A stretch of DNA of 64,000 bases from Roseovarius sp. (GCA_014359765.1 JACIYT010000003.1:99866-163865), one strand, 5' to 3'; shown: positions 16,964 through 26,795, numbered from the stretch's first letter. A program made the numbers and translations. Notes: a model not told the origin generated them from the sequence alone.

Positions 16964-18082
16964 TCACAGGCCCGGCACGCGCACCTTCATTCCCTCGCGC
17001 AGGCGCCACCACCCCGCCGAAACGACCAGTTCGCCCGCCGCGAGCCCCTCGAGCACGATGATCTGACTGCCCCGCGGCAGGCCGATCCGGACGTTGCGCC
17101 GCGTCACCGTGCCCGTCTCGGGATCGTAGATCCAGACCGTCGGATCGGCGCGGCTGGTCGTGTCCACCGCCGAGACCGGCACCGAGACCGCGCGCATCGT
17201 CGCCGCGTTGTCACGCTCGCCGACCGAGACCTTGGCGGTCATGCCGGGCAGGATGCGCGGATCGACCTCGCCGACGATCCGGAATTCGATGTCGAAGGTG
17301 CGCGTGCTCGGATCGGCCTCGGCCGCGAAGCTGCGCGGCTCGAGCCTCGCGCGATAGCCGGGCGCCGCGGGAAAGGTCGCCGTCACATCGAAAAGCTCCG
17401 GCTGGACGCGCGCCGCCGCAGCGAGATCCTCGGGCAGGGAGATGCGGATCAGCATCTCCGAGACATCGTGCAGGCGCACCACCGGCTCGGCCGGGGTGAC
17501 ATTGGTGAAGGCCTCGGTGAAGGTGCGCGCCACGATCGCATCGAACGGCGCGCGGACCCGGGTCTGGCTCAGCCGTCGCTCGGCCTCGCGCAGGGCGACC
17601 TCGGCCTGCGCGAATTCCGCGCGGGCCGTGTCCAGCCGGGCATCGGCCGCCACGCCGCGCTCGGACAGCGCCGTCGCGCGCTCGAGTTCGGTGCGCGCCA
17701 GGTCATGCGCCGCGCGCGCCCGGTCCAGCGCAAGCTGGAAATCCACCTCGTCGATCGACCCGATCAGGGCGCCGGCGGGCAGGAAATCGCCCGCGATCAC
17801 CGGGAACTCGAGCAGCTGACCGGAGATCTGGAAGGCGAGATCGACAGTGCGCAGCGCCTCCACCGCCCCGGCAAAGGAGCGGGTCTGGGGCTCCATCACC
17901 TCCAGCGCCGGCGTGACCTCGACCGGGATGGGCGCGGCCAGCACCGGCCCGCCCCCGGCAGGGGGGGCCGCATCCTGTCCCTCGGCCCGGCCCTGCCAGC
18001 CGGGCACCGCGAGCAGCACGATGCCCGCACAAGCCAGAACTCCCAGTCCGGTCAGCGCGCCAAGTTTGAGCTTACGGGGCAT
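16964..18082 (-). CDS. RND efflux periplasmic adaptor (membrane fusion protein)
   Basis: A 372-residue adaptor with an N-terminal hydrophobic anchor or signal (residues 8-28), a lipoyl-like half-motif (Val-Asp-Leu-Ala-Phe-Gln-Ile-Ser-Gly), an alpha-hairpin rich in Ala, Arg and Glu (about 115-175), the second lipoyl half (Val-Arg-Ala-Pro-Phe-Asp-Ala), then beta-barrel and membrane-proximal domains. It should link the pump at 13800 to an outer-membrane channel. Its ATG overlaps the TetR gene stop by 11 nt (Ala-Pro-stop in one frame, Met-Pro-Arg in the other), so regulator and pump subunits are translationally coupled. Confidence 0.9.
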   Translation of the reverse strand: MPRKLKLGALTGLGVLACAGIVLLAVPGWQGRAEGQDAAPPAGGGPVLAAPIPVEVTPALEVMEPQTRSFAGAVEALRTVDLAFQISGQLLEFPVIAGDFLPAGALIGSIDEVDFQLALDRARAAHDLARTELERATALSERGVAADARLDTARAEFAQAEVALREAERRLSQTRVRAPFDAIVARTFTEAFTNVTPAEPVVRLHDVSEMLIRISLPEDLAAAARVQPELFDVTATFPAAPGYRARLEPRSFAAEADPSTRTFDIEFRIVGEVDPRILPGMTAKVSVGERDNAATMRAVSVPVSAVDTTSRADPTVWIYDPETGTVTRRNVRIGLPRGSQIIVLEGLAAGELVVSAGWWRLREGMKVRVPGL

Positions 18083-18623
18083 TTTCGATCATCTCCTGCA
18101 GGCGCGCATGCACCCTGTCCCGGACGGGCGGTCCGCCATCCGGCAGGTTCAGCAGCTTGTGAAAGCGAAGCCCTTGCAGCGCGAAGAAAATCACATGCGC
18201 TGTCGCAGGGTCAGCCGTTTCGTCGGTGATGCGGGCCAGATCCTCCTCCAGCTCGCCGCGCAGCGGATCGAGGAGGTCGGGCTCGGTCGCCGCGATGGCG
18301 AGAATGGCCATGGACAGATCCGAATTCACGCAATCCATGGTCGTCACCGAGAGGAAATGACGCCGCAGATCGCGGCGCCGGGCGCCCTGCGGCACCTGCG
18401 CGTCGAGCGCCCTGTGTTCGGCCAGCATCTCGTCGAGCAGCGCAGCCATCAGCGCGCGCTTGGACGCGAAATTGTAAAGCACGCCACTCTTGCTCAGCCC
18501 CGCCTCCCGCGCGATGGCATCGAGCGAGACATGCGCGGCCCCCTGCCGCGCAGCGACCGCGCGCGCCGCGGCGAGGATGCGCGCCCTTGACGTCCCCGTG
18601 CTGATCGGCGAGTGTCGAGGCAA
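18072..18623 (-). CDS. TetR/AcrR-family repressor
   Basis: About 183 residues. The N-terminal helix-turn-helix reads Arg-Ile-Leu-Ala-Ala-Ala-Arg, then Val-Ser-Leu-Asp-Ala-Ile-Ala-Arg-Glu-Ala-Gly-Leu-Ser-Lys-Ser-Gly-Val-Leu-Tyr-Asn-Phe, a textbook TetR recognition helix. The C-terminal ligand domain is variable. No ATG or GTG lies in frame near the domain; the best start is TTG at 18623, with Pro-Arg-His-Ser-Pro leading into the domain. A 14-bp palindrome lies 7-20 nt upstream of that codon, so the mRNA leader would be very short. It is the first gene of a TetR-adaptor-RND operon and faces an ABC exporter operon, so it probably represses both. Confidence 0.85.
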   Translation of the reverse strand: MPRHSPISTGTSRARILAAARAVAARQGAAHVSLDAIAREAGLSKSGVLYNFASKRALMAALLDEMLAEHRALDAQVPQGARRRDLRRHFLSVTTMDCVNSDLSMAILAIAATEPDLLDPLRGELEEDLARITDETADPATAHVIFFALQGLRFHKLLNLPDGGPPVRDRVHARLQEMIENAP

Positions 18624-18629
18624 GACTGT

Positions 18630-18643
18630 ACCGTCCGGTCGGT
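18630..18643. promoter_or_regulatory. TetR-type operator palindrome between divergent efflux operons
   Basis: The sequence ACCGTCCGGTCGGT is an inverted repeat (ACCG-N-CCGG-N-CGGT) broken only at the two N positions. It lies between the TetR start (18623) and the HlyD-like gene start (18738). Size and form fit a TetR-dimer operator. It would let one repressor autoregulate and silence both efflux operons. Confidence 0.6.
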
Positions 18644-18737
18644 CGATGGTTGCGCGGCAGATAGGGCAAGCAGCTTGCCGGGTCAAGGTCGCGGGCAGAT
18701 GGGCGGGCCAAATGAGCTTCGGGGAGACGTTACAGAC

Positions 18738-19805
18738 ATGACGCGATTCGGGTCCATTGCATTGTGGTTGGTGGCCGCGGCGCTGGCGTTCGGCGGCTTT
18801 CTTCTCTGGCGGGGGGACAGCGCACAATGGGCTTCGGACGCATTTGCGCGCGGCAACGGGCGCATCGAAGCGGTGGAAATCGACGTCGCGGCGACGCGGC
18901 CGGGACGGGTCGGGCGCATCCTGGTCCGCGAGGGAGAGCTCGTCGCCGCGGACGAGCCGCTCGCAGAACTGGACACCCGGCAGTTGCGGGCCGCGCGCCA
19001 CCAGGCCGTGGCCGAGCACCAGCGCGCAGGGATCGCGGTCGAGAATGCGCGGCTGCTGGTCACGCAGCGCGCCGCCGAGGTGCGCGCCGCCGAGGCGGTC
19101 CTTGCCGAGCGGCGCTCCACCGAGATTGTCGCCCGGCGCCAGCTGGAGCGTTCCGAGGCGCTCGCGCAGGGGAATATCACCTCCGAGCGGGTGCTGGAAC
19201 TGGACCGGGCGGCCGCTTTCGGGGCGGCGGCGGCGGTGGCCTCGGCCGAGGCGGCGCTGGCGGCGGCGCAGGCCGGTGTGACCTCGGCCGAAGCCTCGGT
19301 CGTGAGCGCCGAGGCCGCCGTGATCGCGGCCCAGGCCGCCATCGACGAGATTGACGTCCAGATCGAGGACAGCACCCTGACCGCGCCGCGCGCGGGCCGG
19401 GTGCAGTTCATCGTCGCGCGCGAGGGCGAGGTGGTCGGCGGCGGCGGTCGGGTCGTCAACATGGTCGATCTGGGCGATGTCTACATGACCTTCTTCCTGC
19501 CGACCGCTGCGGTCGGCCGGATCGGGCTTGGCAGCGAGGTGCGCCTGCTGCTCGACGCGGCCCCCGGAATCGTCATCCCCGCCGAGGTGTCCTTTGTCTC
19601 GGATGTGGCGCAGTTCACCCCCAAGACCGTGGAAACCGAGGTGGAGCGCGAGAAGCTCATGTTCCGCGTCCGCGCCCGGATCGCGCCCGAGCTGCTCGCG
19701 AAATATGCCGATTATGCCAAGACCGGCCTGCCCGGTGTCGCCTGGGTCCGGCTGGATCCCGAGGCGCCCTGGCCCGCCGCCGCCGAGGGGCGGGTGCTCG
19801 AATGA
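18738..19805 (+). CDS. HlyD-family secretion protein (YhiI-like)
   Basis: A 355-residue adaptor, the same length as E. coli YhiI, with an N-terminal membrane anchor (residues 5-25), lipoyl half-motifs ([16 protein letters not shown]), and a long Ala/Glu-rich coiled-coil hairpin (about 90-200) between them. Its gene is followed by an RbbA-like ABC protein and a YhhJ-like permease, the order seen in yhiI-rbbA-yhhJ. It should connect the ABC exporter to the outer membrane. Start: ATG at 18738, where the anchor begins; the frame is open upstream to 18612. The stop overlaps the next start as ATGA. Confidence 0.88.
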   Translation: MTRFGSIALWLVAAALAFGGFLLWRGDSAQWASDAFARGNGRIEAVEIDVAATRPGRVGRILVREGELVAADEPLAELDTRQLRAARHQAVAEHQRAGIAVENARLLVTQRAAEVRAAEAVLAERRSTEIVARRQLERSEALAQGNITSERVLELDRAAAFGAAAAVASAEAALAAAQAGVTSAEASVVSAEAAVIAAQAAIDEIDVQIEDSTLTAPRAGRVQFIVAREGEVVGGGGRVVNMVDLGDVYMTFFLPTAAVGRIGLGSEVRLLLDAAPGIVIPAEVSFVSDVAQFTPKTVETEVEREKLMFRVRARIAPELLAKYADYAKTGLPGVAWVRLDPEAPWPAAAEGRVLE

Positions 19806-22549
19806 GCCCAGCCGATGCGGTGGTCCGCGCAGAGGGTATCACCCTGCGCTACGGGCGCGTGGCGGCGCTCGACGGGGTATCGCTGACGCTGCCGGCGGGC
19901 TGTGTCGCCGGCCTGATCGGGCCGGACGGCGTGGGCAAGTCCAGCCTTCTGGCGCTGGTTGCGGGGGCGCGAAAGCTGCAGGAGGGGACGCTCGAGGTGC
20001 TGGGCGGCGACATGGCCCGCGCCACGCACCGCGCCCGCATCTGCCCGCGCATCGCCTACATGCCGCAGGGCCTGGGGCGGAACCTCTACCCGACGCTCTC
20101 GGTGCATGAGAACGTGGCCTTTTTCGGGCATCTTTTCGGTGAGGGCCGCGAAGAGCGGGAGCATCGGATTGCCGGGCTTCTGGAGGCGACGGATCTTGCG
20201 AAATTCGCCGATCGCCCCGCGAGCAAGCTCTCGGGCGGCATGAAGCAGAAGCTGGGCCTGTGCTGCGCGCTCATCCATGACCCGGATCTGCTGATCCTCG
20301 ACGAGCCGACCACCGGCGTCGATCCCCTGTCCCGGCGTGAGTTCTGGGGGCTGATCGGGCGGATCCGAGACGCCCGGCCGGGCATGAGCCTGCTGGTGGC
20401 CAGCGCCTACATGGAAGAGGCGGCGCGGTTCGATCACCTCGTGGCGATGGATGCGGGCCGGGTGCTGGCCACCGGCAGCCCCGCCGATCTCATGGCGCGC
20501 ACCGGCACCGGGGACCTGGACGCGGCCTTTATCGCCCTGCTGCCCGAGGAAAAGCGCGCCCGCCATCACGATCTCGTTATCCCGCCCCGCGCGCCCGGAG
20601 CCGAAGCCGCCCCGGTCATCGAGGCCGAGAACCTCTCGGTCCGCTTTGGCGATTTCACCGCCGTGGACAACGTGAGCTTTCGCATCCAGCGCGGCGAGAT
20701 CTTCGGCTTTCTCGGCTCGAACGGCTGCGGCAAGACCACGACGATGAAGGTGCTGACCGGGCTGCTGGAGCCCTCCGAAGGCCAGACGCGCCTCTATGGT
20801 CAGACAGTCGATGCCCGTGACATGGAAACGCGCAAGCGCATCGGCTACATGACGCAGAGCTTTTCGCTCTATTCCGAACTGACGGTGCGGCAGAACCTCG
20901 AGCTGCACGCGCGGCTGTTCGATCTGCCCGCCGACACGATCGCCCCGCGCATCGCCGAACTGGCGCAGCGCTTCGATCTGGAGGGCGTGCTGGACAGCCT
21001 GCCCATGCGCCTGCCGCTCGGGGTGCGGCAGCGGCTGTCGCTGGCGGTGGCGCTGATCCATCGCCCCGAGATCCTGATCCTCGACGAGCCGACCTCGGGC
21101 GTCGATCCGGTGGCGCGGGACGTGTTCTGGCAGGCGCTGGTGGACCTCTCGCGCACCGATGGGGTGACCATCTTCCTGTCCACCCATTTCATGAGCGAGG
21201 CCGCGCGCTGCGACCGTATATCGCTCATGCATGCCGGGCGCGTGCTGGTCTCGGGCCGTCCCGAGGAGATCCGGACCGAGGCCGGTGCCGAGACCCTCGA
21301 CGACGCCTTCGTGCACCATCTGCGCGAGGCGGCGCAGGAGGATGGCGCGGCCCCGGCAGAGGCGGGCGCAGGCGCGCTTGGCGGTGGCGCGGAGGGGGCC
21401 GCCGACGTGGCGCGCCGTGGCAGGTTCAGCCTGGCGCGGCTGCTGAGTTTTTCCTGGCGTGAATCGCTGGAATTGCGGCGCGACCCGATCCGCCTCACGC
21501 TTGCCAGCCTCGGCAGCGTGATCCTCATGATCGTGCTGGGCTATGGTATCTCGCTCGATGTCGAGCACCTGAAATTCGCGGCGCTCGACCATGACCAGAC
21601 GGTGACCAGTCAATCCTATGTCAACGACCTCGCCGGATCGCGCTATTTCGACGAGATGCCGCCGCTCGCGGGGCATGACGATCTCGAGGCGCGGATGCGC
21701 GCCGGCGAGATCAGCCTGGCGCTGGAAATCCCGCCCGGTTTCGCCGCCGATCTCGGGCGCGGGCGCCCGGTGGAGATCGGCGCCTGGTTCGACGGCGCCA
21801 TGCCGATGCGCGCCGAGACGGTGCGCGGCTATGTGCTGGGGATGCACGCGCACTGGCTGTCGGATCAGATCCGGCAGGCGCAGGGCGAAGAGGCGGTGGC
21901 GGGGCTCTATGCGCTGGAGCTGCGCTATCGCTACAATCCCGACGTGACGAGCCTCAATGCGATGGTGCCGGCGGTGATCCCGCTGCTCCTGATGCTGATC
22001 CCCGCGATGCTCGCGGTGCTGTCGGTCGCGCGCGAGAAGGAAACCGGCTCCATCATCAACCTCTATGTGACGCCTGCCCGGCGGCTCGAATTCCTGCTTG
22101 GCAAGCAGCTCCCCTATGTGGTGCTCGGCTTTGCCAATTACCTGCTGCTGCTGGCGCTGGCGGTCACCGTCTTCGGGGTGCCGGTCAAGGGCAGCGTGCT
22201 GGCGCTCTCGCTCGGGGCGGTGATCTATGTCATCCTGTCCACCGGGCTCGGGCTGTTGATCTCGGCCTTCACCTCGAGCCAGGTCGCGGCGCTGTTTCTG
22301 ACCGCGCTGGCGACGCTGATTCCGGCGACGCAATATGGCGGTATCGTCGATCCGGTGTCCTCGCTCGAGGGCATGGGGCGCGTGATCGGCGAGATCTATC
22401 CGACCAGCCATTTCGTCACCATCTCGCGCGGCACCTTTGCCAAGGCGCTCGGTTTCGGCGATCTGGCCGGCGCATTCGTGCCGATGCTGCTGCTGCTGCC
22501 GGTGGTGGTGGCGCTCGGCGCGGTATTCGTGCGCAAGCAGGAGACCTGA
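19802..22549 (+). CDS. ABC exporter: two ATPase domains fused to an ABC-2 permease (RbbA-like)
   Basis: A 915-residue fusion. ATPase 1 has Walker A Gly-Pro-Asp-Gly-Val-Gly-Lys-Ser (about 40-47), signature Leu-Ser-Gly-Gly-Met-Lys-Gln and Walker B Leu-Ile-Leu-Asp-Glu-Pro. ATPase 2 has Walker A Gly-Ser-Asn-Gly-Cys-Gly-Lys-Thr and Walker B Ile-Leu-Asp-Glu-Pro, but its signature reads Leu-Pro-Leu-Gly-Val-Arg-Gln. From about residue 550 follows an ABC-2-type membrane domain with one N-terminal helix, a large extracytoplasmic part and five C-terminal helices. Length and order match E. coli RbbA (YhiH), described as a ribosome-associated ATPase. With the HlyD and permease neighbours an export role is more natural. 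Substrate unknown. Confidence 0.88.
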   Translation: MSPADAVVRAEGITLRYGRVAALDGVSLTLPAGCVAGLIGPDGVGKSSLLALVAGARKLQEGTLEVLGGDMARATHRARICPRIAYMPQGLGRNLYPTLSVHENVAFFGHLFGEGREEREHRIAGLLEATDLAKFADRPASKLSGGMKQKLGLCCALIHDPDLLILDEPTTGVDPLSRREFWGLIGRIRDARPGMSLLVASAYMEEAARFDHLVAMDAGRVLATGSPADLMARTGTGDLDAAFIALLPEEKRARHHDLVIPPRAPGAEAAPVIEAENLSVRFGDFTAVDNVSFRIQRGEIFGFLGSNGCGKTTTMKVLTGLLEPSEGQTRLYGQTVDARDMETRKRIGYMTQSFSLYSELTVRQNLELHARLFDLPADTIAPRIAELAQRFDLEGVLDSLPMRLPLGVRQRLSLAVALIHRPEILILDEPTSGVDPVARDVFWQALVDLSRTDGVTIFLSTHFMSEAARCDRISLMHAGRVLVSGRPEEIRTEAGAETLDDAFVHHLREAAQEDGAAPAEAGAGALGGGAEGAADVARRGRFSLARLLSFSWRESLELRRDPIRLTLASLGSVILMIVLGYGISLDVEHLKFAALDHDQTVTSQSYVNDLAGSRYFDEMPPLAGHDDLEARMRAGEISLALEIPPGFAADLGRGRPVEIGAWFDGAMPMRAETVRGYVLGMHAHWLSDQIRQAQGEEAVAGLYALELRYRYNPDVTSLNAMVPAVIPLLLMLIPAMLAVLSVAREKETGSIINLYVTPARRLEFLLGKQLPYVVLGFANYLLLLALAVTVFGVPVKGSVLALSLGAVIYVILSTGLGLLISAFTSSQVAALFLTALATLIPATQYGGIVDPVSSLEGMGRVIGEIYPTSHFVTISRGTFAKALGFGDLAGAFVPMLLLLPVVVALGAVFVRKQET

Positions 22550-22552
22550 GCG

Positions 22553-23665
22553 ATGCGGCTGGCGCATGTGCTTCACCTCGCGATGAAGGAGCTGCGCGGC
22601 CTGCTGCGCGATCCGCTTCTGATGGTGCTCGTGGTCTATGCCTTCACGCTCGATATCTATACCCACGCCACCGCCATGCCCGAGACGCTGAACCGCGCCA
22701 CCATCGGGATCGTGGACGAGGATGCCTCGCCGCTGTCGCGCCGGATCGGCGATGCGTTTCTCGAGCCCTATTTCGTGCCGCCCGCGCATATCGACCTGGC
22801 CGAGATGGATGCGCGGATGGATGCCGGGATCGACACGTTCTCGCTCGTCATCCCGCCCGATTTCCAGCGTGACCTGCTGGCCGGCGACCGGCCCGAGCTC
22901 CAGCTGAACGTGGATGCGACGCGGGTCAGCCAGGCCTTTACCGGCGCGGGCTATGTGCAGGCGATCGTCGATCAGGAGATCACCGGCTGGGCCGTGCGCG
23001 ATGCGGCGGCGCCGCCGGTCCCGGTCGATCTGACGGCGCGCGCGCGGTTCAACCCGGCGCTCGATCCCGGCTGGTTCGGGGCGCTGACGGCGGTGATCAG
23101 CGCGGTGACGATGCTCTCGATCATCCTGTCGGGCGCCGCCCTCATCCGCGAGCGCGATCACGGCACGGTCGAGCATCTGCTGGTCATGCCGGTGACCCCG
23201 GTCGAGATCATGACGAGCAAGGTTCTCAGCATGGGCGCGGTGGTGCTGCTGGCCACCGGGCTGTCGCTGACGATCATGGTGCAGGGCGTTCTGGGCGTGC
23301 CGGTGGCGGGGTCGGTCGCGCTGTTCCTGACCGGCGCGGCGCTGCACCTCTTTGCCACCACCTCGCTCGGCATTCTCCTGGCCACGGTCACCGGCTCGAT
23401 GCCGCAATTTGCCATGCTGCTGCTGCTGGTGCTTCTGCCGCTCGATATCCTCTCGGGCGGCATGACGCCGCGCGAATCGATGCCCGAGGCGGTGCAATAC
23501 GTGATGCTCGCCGCGCCCAACACGCATTTCATCGACCTGTCGCAGGCGGTGCTGTTCCGGGGCGCGGGGCTCTCGGTGGTCTGGCCGCAGCTCCTGGCGC
23601 TGGTGGTGATCGGCTCGGTGATGTTCACCGTCGCGCTACGGCGCTTTCGCGCTTTCCTGCGTTGA
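22553..23665 (+). CDS. ABC-2 type permease (YhhJ-like)
   Basis: A 370-residue ABC-2 membrane protein: one helix near the N-terminus (Leu-Met-Val-Leu-Val-Val-Tyr-Ala-Phe-Thr-Leu), a large soluble domain of about 140 residues, then five helices and a short basic tail (Arg-Arg-Phe-Arg-Ala-Phe-Leu-Arg). It should pair with the membrane half of the preceding fusion protein to form the exporter channel. It begins 3 nt after that gene, with GGAGACC inside the upstream gene as ribosome site. A GC-rich hairpin separates it from convergent hslU. Confidence 0.88.
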   Translation: MRLAHVLHLAMKELRGLLRDPLLMVLVVYAFTLDIYTHATAMPETLNRATIGIVDEDASPLSRRIGDAFLEPYFVPPAHIDLAEMDARMDAGIDTFSLVIPPDFQRDLLAGDRPELQLNVDATRVSQAFTGAGYVQAIVDQEITGWAVRDAAAPPVPVDLTARARFNPALDPGWFGALTAVISAVTMLSIILSGAALIRERDHGTVEHLLVMPVTPVEIMTSKVLSMGAVVLLATGLSLTIMVQGVLGVPVAGSVALFLTGAALHLFATTSLGILLATVTGSMPQFAMLLLLVLLPLDILSGGMTPRESMPEAVQYVMLAAPNTHFIDLSQAVLFRGAGLSVVWPQLLALVVIGSVMFTVALRRFRAFLR

Positions 23666-23706
23666 GGGGGGCGGGGCGTATGCGCGGGCCTGCCCCGACA
23701 CCCCCC
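23666..23706. terminator. GC-rich hairpin between convergent yhhJ-like gene and hslU
   Basis: GGGGGG and GGGGC (23666-23677) can pair with GCCCC and CCCCCC (23692-23706) across an internal loop. It fills the whole 40-nt gap between two convergent genes, so a bidirectional terminator is likely. There is no T-run. Confidence 0.45.
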
Positions 23707-25010
23707 TACAATACATAGCGTGACAAATCCGCCGAGCGCATCAATTCGCCGAGGTTCGCCTCCACGAAATCGGCATCGACGATCACCGTGTCGCCCGCGC
23801 GGTCCGGCGCGGCAAAGCTCAGCTCCTCGAAGACGCGCTCCATCACCGTGTAGAGACGCCGCGCACCGATATTCTCGACCGTCTGGTTGACCTCCGCCGC
23901 GATCCGGGCGAGCGCGGCGATGCCGTCCTCGGTAAAGGTGACGGTCACCTCCTCGGTGCCCATGAGGGCGGCATACTGGCGCGTCAGCGCGTTGTCGGTC
24001 TCGGTCAGGATGCGGATGAAATCGGCCTCGGTCAGCGCGCGAAGCTCCACCCGGATCGGCAGCCGACCCTGCAATTCGGGCAGGAGATCCGAGGGCTTGG
24101 CGATGTGGAAGGCGCCCGAGGCGATGAACAGGATATGGTCGGTCCGCACGGGGCCGTGTTTCGTGCTGACGGTGGTGCCCTCGATCAGCGGCAGCAGGTC
24201 GCGCTGCACGCCCTCGCGGCTGACATCGGCGCCGCGCGCATCCGAGCGGGCGCAGACCTTGTCGATTTCATCGAGAAACACGATGCCGTTCTGTGCGACC
24301 GCCTCGAGCGCGGTGCGCGTCACGGTCTCGTCATCGAGGAGCTTGTCCGCCTCCTCGCCGATGAGCAGATCATGGCTCTCGGCGACGGTGAGGCGCCTGG
24401 TGGTGCGGCGCGGGCCAAAGGCCTTGCCGAAGATGTCGCCGATATTGAGCGCGCCCATCTGGCCGGGCTGGCCGGGGATGTCCATCATGCCGAAGGGGTT
24501 CGCGTTGTCGGCGAGGGTGATCTCGATCACGGTATCGTCGAGCTCGCCGGCGCGGAGCTTCTTGCGGAACATCTCGCGCGTGGCCTCGCGGGCATCCTCG
24601 CCGGCGATGGCGGCGATGACGCGATCCTCGGCGGCCTTGTGGGCGCGGGTGCGCACCTCCTCGCGCATGTGTTCGCGGGTCTCGGCGATGGCGATATCGA
24701 CAAGGTCGCGGATGATCTGTTCGACATCGCGGCCGACATAGCCCACCTCGGTGAATTTGGTCGCCTCGACCTTGATGAAGGGCGCGCGGGCGAGGCGCGC
24801 GAGGCGGCGGCTGATCTCGGTCTTGCCGACGCCGGTGGGGCCGATCATCAGGATGTTCTTGGGATAGACCTCGTCGCGCAGATCCGCCGTCAGCTGCTTG
24901 CGCCGCCAGCGATTGCGCAGCGCCACCGCGACGGCGCGCTTGGCATCGCGCTGGCCGATGATGAAACGGTCGAGCTCGGAGACGATCTCGCGGGGGGTGA
25001 GGTCGGTCAT
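23706..25010 (-). CDS. hslU: ATP-dependent protease ATPase subunit HslU
   Basis: AAA+ unfoldase of the HslVU protease, 434 residues. Walker A is Gly-Pro-Thr-Gly-Val-Gly-Lys-Thr (about residues 57-64), Walker B Val-Phe-Leu-Asp-Glu-Ile-Asp-Lys, sensor 2 region Gly-Ala-Arg-Arg-Leu. The intermediate I-domain lies between the Walker motifs. The C-terminal tail Ser-Arg-Tyr-Val-Leu matches the peptide that docks into HslV and activates it. The start overlaps the hslV stop as ATGA, so both subunits are co-translated. Confidence 0.96.
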   Translation of the reverse strand: MTDLTPREIVSELDRFIIGQRDAKRAVAVALRNRWRRKQLTADLRDEVYPKNILMIGPTGVGKTEISRRLARLARAPFIKVEATKFTEVGYVGRDVEQIIRDLVDIAIAETREHMREEVRTRAHKAAEDRVIAAIAGEDAREATREMFRKKLRAGELDDTVIEITLADNANPFGMMDIPGQPGQMGALNIGDIFGKAFGPRRTTRRLTVAESHDLLIGEEADKLLDDETVTRTALEAVAQNGIVFLDEIDKVCARSDARGADVSREGVQRDLLPLIEGTTVSTKHGPVRTDHILFIASGAFHIAKPSDLLPELQGRLPIRVELRALTEADFIRILTETDNALTRQYAALMGTEEVTVTFTEDGIAALARIAAEVNQTVENIGARRLYTVMERVFEELSFAAPDRAGDTVIVDADFVEANLGELMRSADLSRYVL

Positions 25011-25561
25011 CGGGAAATTGTCTCCACCGTCAGGTTGCCATTGGTATAGACGCAGATATCGGCGGCGATGGCCATGGCGCGGCGGGCGATCTCTTCGGCG
25101 GTGAGGTCGGGGTTCCCGGCCAGACCGCGCGCGGCGGCCAGCGCGAAATTGCCGCCCGAGCCGATGGCGGCGATGTCATGTTCGGGCTCGAGCACATCAC
25201 CCGCGCCGGTGATCACGAAAAGCTGTGCGCCGTCGGTGACGATCAGCATCGCCTCGAGCTTTTGCAGGTATCGGTCGGTGCGCCAGTCCTTGGCCAGATC
25301 GACGCAGGCGCGCTGCAACTGGCCGGGCGTCGCCTCGAGCTTTGCCTCGAGCCGTTCGAGCAGGGCAAAGGCATCGGCGGTGGAGCCCGCAAAACCCGCC
25401 ACCACCTCATGCCCGCCGGGTGAAAGGCGGCGGACCTTGCGGGCGGTGCCCTTGATCACCGTCTGGCCGAGGCTCACCTGCCCGTCGCCGGCGATCACCA
25501 CCTCGCCGCCCCTGCGCACGCCGATGATGGTGGTGCCATGCCAGCCGGGAAAATCGCTCAT
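25007..25561 (-). CDS. hslV: ATP-dependent protease peptidase subunit HslV
   Basis: Proteasome-like N-terminal threonine peptidase, 184 residues. The sequence Trp-His-Gly-Thr-Thr-Ile-Ile-Gly-Val places the nucleophile Thr after a short propeptide of about 9 residues, which must be removed to expose it. Lys in Ile-Lys-Gly-Thr-Ala-Arg-Lys-Val and the Gly-Ser-Gly-Gly-Asn-Phe-Ala loop are typical. It forms a double hexamer capped by HslU. The start at 25561 begins the conserved propeptide region; the frame is open further upstream without homology. A heat-shock-type promoter candidate precedes it. Confidence 0.96.
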   Translation of the reverse strand: MSDFPGWHGTTIIGVRRGGEVVIAGDGQVSLGQTVIKGTARKVRRLSPGGHEVVAGFAGSTADAFALLERLEAKLEATPGQLQRACVDLAKDWRTDRYLQKLEAMLIVTDGAQLFVITGAGDVLEPEHDIAAIGSGGNFALAAARGLAGNPDLTAEEIARRAMAIAADICVYTNGNLTVETISR

Positions 25562-25586
25562 GTCGTGCTCTCCATCCTGTCGGGCC

Positions 25587-25616
25587 AATATGAAAGCGCG
25601 GCCCGCCGGGCACAAG
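25587..25616 (-). promoter_or_regulatory. Candidate heat-shock (RpoH-type) promoter of hslVU
   Basis: On the minus strand CTTGTG (25616-25611) is followed after 18 nt by CATATT (25592-25587), 25 nt before the hslV start. CTTG with a CAT-A-T -10 box is the general form of sigma32 promoters, and hslVU is a heat-shock operon in E. coli. Sequence reading only. Confidence 0.4.
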
Positions 25617-25670
25617 GGCATGAGGGTATGAGCGGCGGCAGGACGCAGGTCATGCGCCTGCCCTCGCCCC

Positions 25671-25701
25671 AAACGCAAACGCCGCCCCGTGAGGGGCGGC
25701 G
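25671..25701 (-). terminator. Intrinsic terminator of rplS-rpmE
   Basis: Perfect 9-bp stem CGCCGCCCC (25680-25688) and GGGGCGGCG (25693-25701) with a GTGA loop, 24 nt past the rpmE stop on the minus strand. It is followed in that direction by TTTGCGTTT. Confidence 0.8.
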
Positions 25702-25724
25702 ATCGCGCGGGACCGGGGGGGCAA

Positions 25725-25946
25725 TCAGAACCCGAGACCGGCGTATTTGTTCTTGAACTTCGACACGCGGCCACCGGCATCGGTGAGGCGGGTGCCGCCG
25801 CCTGTCCAGGCGGGGTGCACCGTGGGGTCGATATCGAGCGACAGCGTGTCGCCCTCCTTGCCCCAGGTCGAGCGCATCTGCACGATGGTGCCGTCGGTCA
25901 TCTTGACGTTGATGACGTGGTAATCGGGATGGATGTCCTTTTTCAT
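25725..25946 (-). CDS. rpmE: 50S ribosomal protein L31
   Basis: A 73-residue L31 beginning [10 protein letters not shown], with the family signature His-Pro-Ala-Trp-Thr-Gly-Gly and a basic tail (Val-Ser-Lys-Phe-Lys-Asn-Lys-Tyr). It lacks the zinc-binding cysteines of the Cys-type L31, as is usual in alphaproteobacteria. AAGGA lies 7-8 nt before the ATG. It is the second gene of an rplS-rpmE operon, 11 nt after rplS, and is followed by a strong terminator. Confidence 0.95.
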   Translation of the reverse strand: MKKDIHPDYHVINVKMTDGTIVQMRSTWGKEGDTLSLDIDPTVHPAWTGGGTRLTDAGGRVSKFKNKYAGLGF

Positions 25947-25957
25947 CGTGCCGGTCC

Positions 25958-26341
25958 TTATGCGGATTTGCCCGTGAGGGGCTTGTAATTGGCGTCCTCG
26001 GCGATGCGGGCCGATTTGCCACGACGCGAGCGCAGGTAGTAGAGCTTGGCGCGGCGCACACGGCCCCGGCGCACCACCTCGATCGAGTCGATATTGGTCG
26101 AATAGAGCGGGAACACCCGTTCCACGCCCTCGCCAAAGGAAATCTTGCGCACGGTGAACGACCCGGCGATGCCCTTGCCGTTCTTGCGGCTGATGCAGAC
26201 GCCCTCGAAATTCTGCACGCGCGAACGGGTGCCTTCGGTCACCTTGTAGCCGACGCGGATCGTGTCGCCGGCCTTGAAATCGGGAATGGTCTTCCCGAGG
26301 GCGGCGATCTGTTCCGCCTCGATCTGAGCGATCAGGTCCAT
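25958..26341 (-). CDS. rplS: 50S ribosomal protein L19
   Basis: L19 binds at the 30S-50S interface. The 127-residue protein has [25 protein letters not shown] and Arg-Arg-Ala-Lys-Leu-Tyr-Tyr-Leu-Arg. I chose the ATG at 26341 (Met-Asp-Leu-Ile-Ala) with AGGAGAG upstream; the codon at 26377 would add 12 non-conserved residues. In many bacteria rplS follows trmD; here rpsP-rimM-trmD is 20 kb away and rplS is paired with rpmE instead. Confidence 0.96.
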   Translation of the reverse strand: MDLIAQIEAEQIAALGKTIPDFKAGDTIRVGYKVTEGTRSRVQNFEGVCISRKNGKGIAGSFTVRKISFGEGVERVFPLYSTNIDSIEVVRRGRVRRAKLYYLRSRRGKSARIAEDANYKPLTGKSA

Positions 26342-26557
26342 CGCTTCTCTCCTGATATGCGTGCGGTTCTCCCGCAACGATGTCTCGCGGCCTCAGAGCT
26401 CCTGGTCTTCTTCCGGGTCCGCCGTGGCGCCCGCCGGAGATCAGGCCGTCATTCTTCTGTTCCTGCTGTTTCCGGGGCGCTCGAAACGGGCCGAAGAAGG
26501 CGCCGGATATGCCACGGATAACAGGCCCGGGAGCGACAGGCGATTCCGGGCCCGGGT

Positions 26558-26586
26558 CGTATAGGCGGGAACGCGGCGGCGATCAA
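26558..26586 (-). promoter_or_regulatory. Sigma70-type promoter of rplS-rpmE
   Basis: On the minus strand TTGATC (26586-26581), a 17-nt spacer, then TATACG (26563-26558). The same TATACG box with a 17-nt spacer occurs in the str operon promoter at 60463. It lies 217 nt upstream of the rplS start. Confidence 0.6.
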
Positions 26587-26609
26587 GCCTCGGCGTCGGA
26601 ATTCCCGTC

Positions 26610-26629
26610 GCTAGTGTTCGACACCTGAC
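26610..26629. repeat. 20-bp dispersed sequence, copy A
   Basis: GCTAGTGT, T, CGACA, C, CTGAC. It matches 49596-49615 at 18 of 20 positions, differing at positions 9 and 15, both T/C changes. It lies in the gene-free stretch upstream of the rplS promoter. Origin unknown; possibly a mobile-element end or a binding site. Confidence 0.45.
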
Positions 26630-26795
26630 ACAAAGTGCCTGCGTCTGCACGGTCACCCGTCGGGGCCGCGCGCTGCCACTTGGCACGCCGGTCGGCATGC
26701 CGCGCAGCGCCCGCCCGCGGGTGGGCGCAAGAACGCGCGTGGTCCTCGATTTATGGTGCCAGATACTGCAACGATTGAGCGGACGTTGACGTTGC

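Noticed and set aside
14292..17066. A 924-codon plus-strand frame opposite the RND pump
   Set aside because: Asp/His/Arg-rich antisense translation without any domain; the minus strand encodes an intact RND transporter.
19712..23527. A very long open frame (about 1270 codons) on the minus strand opposite the ABC exporter genes
   Set aside because: Its composition is His/Arg/Gln-rich and repetitive, typical of an antisense frame in high-GC DNA, and the plus strand carries clear ABC motifs throughout.
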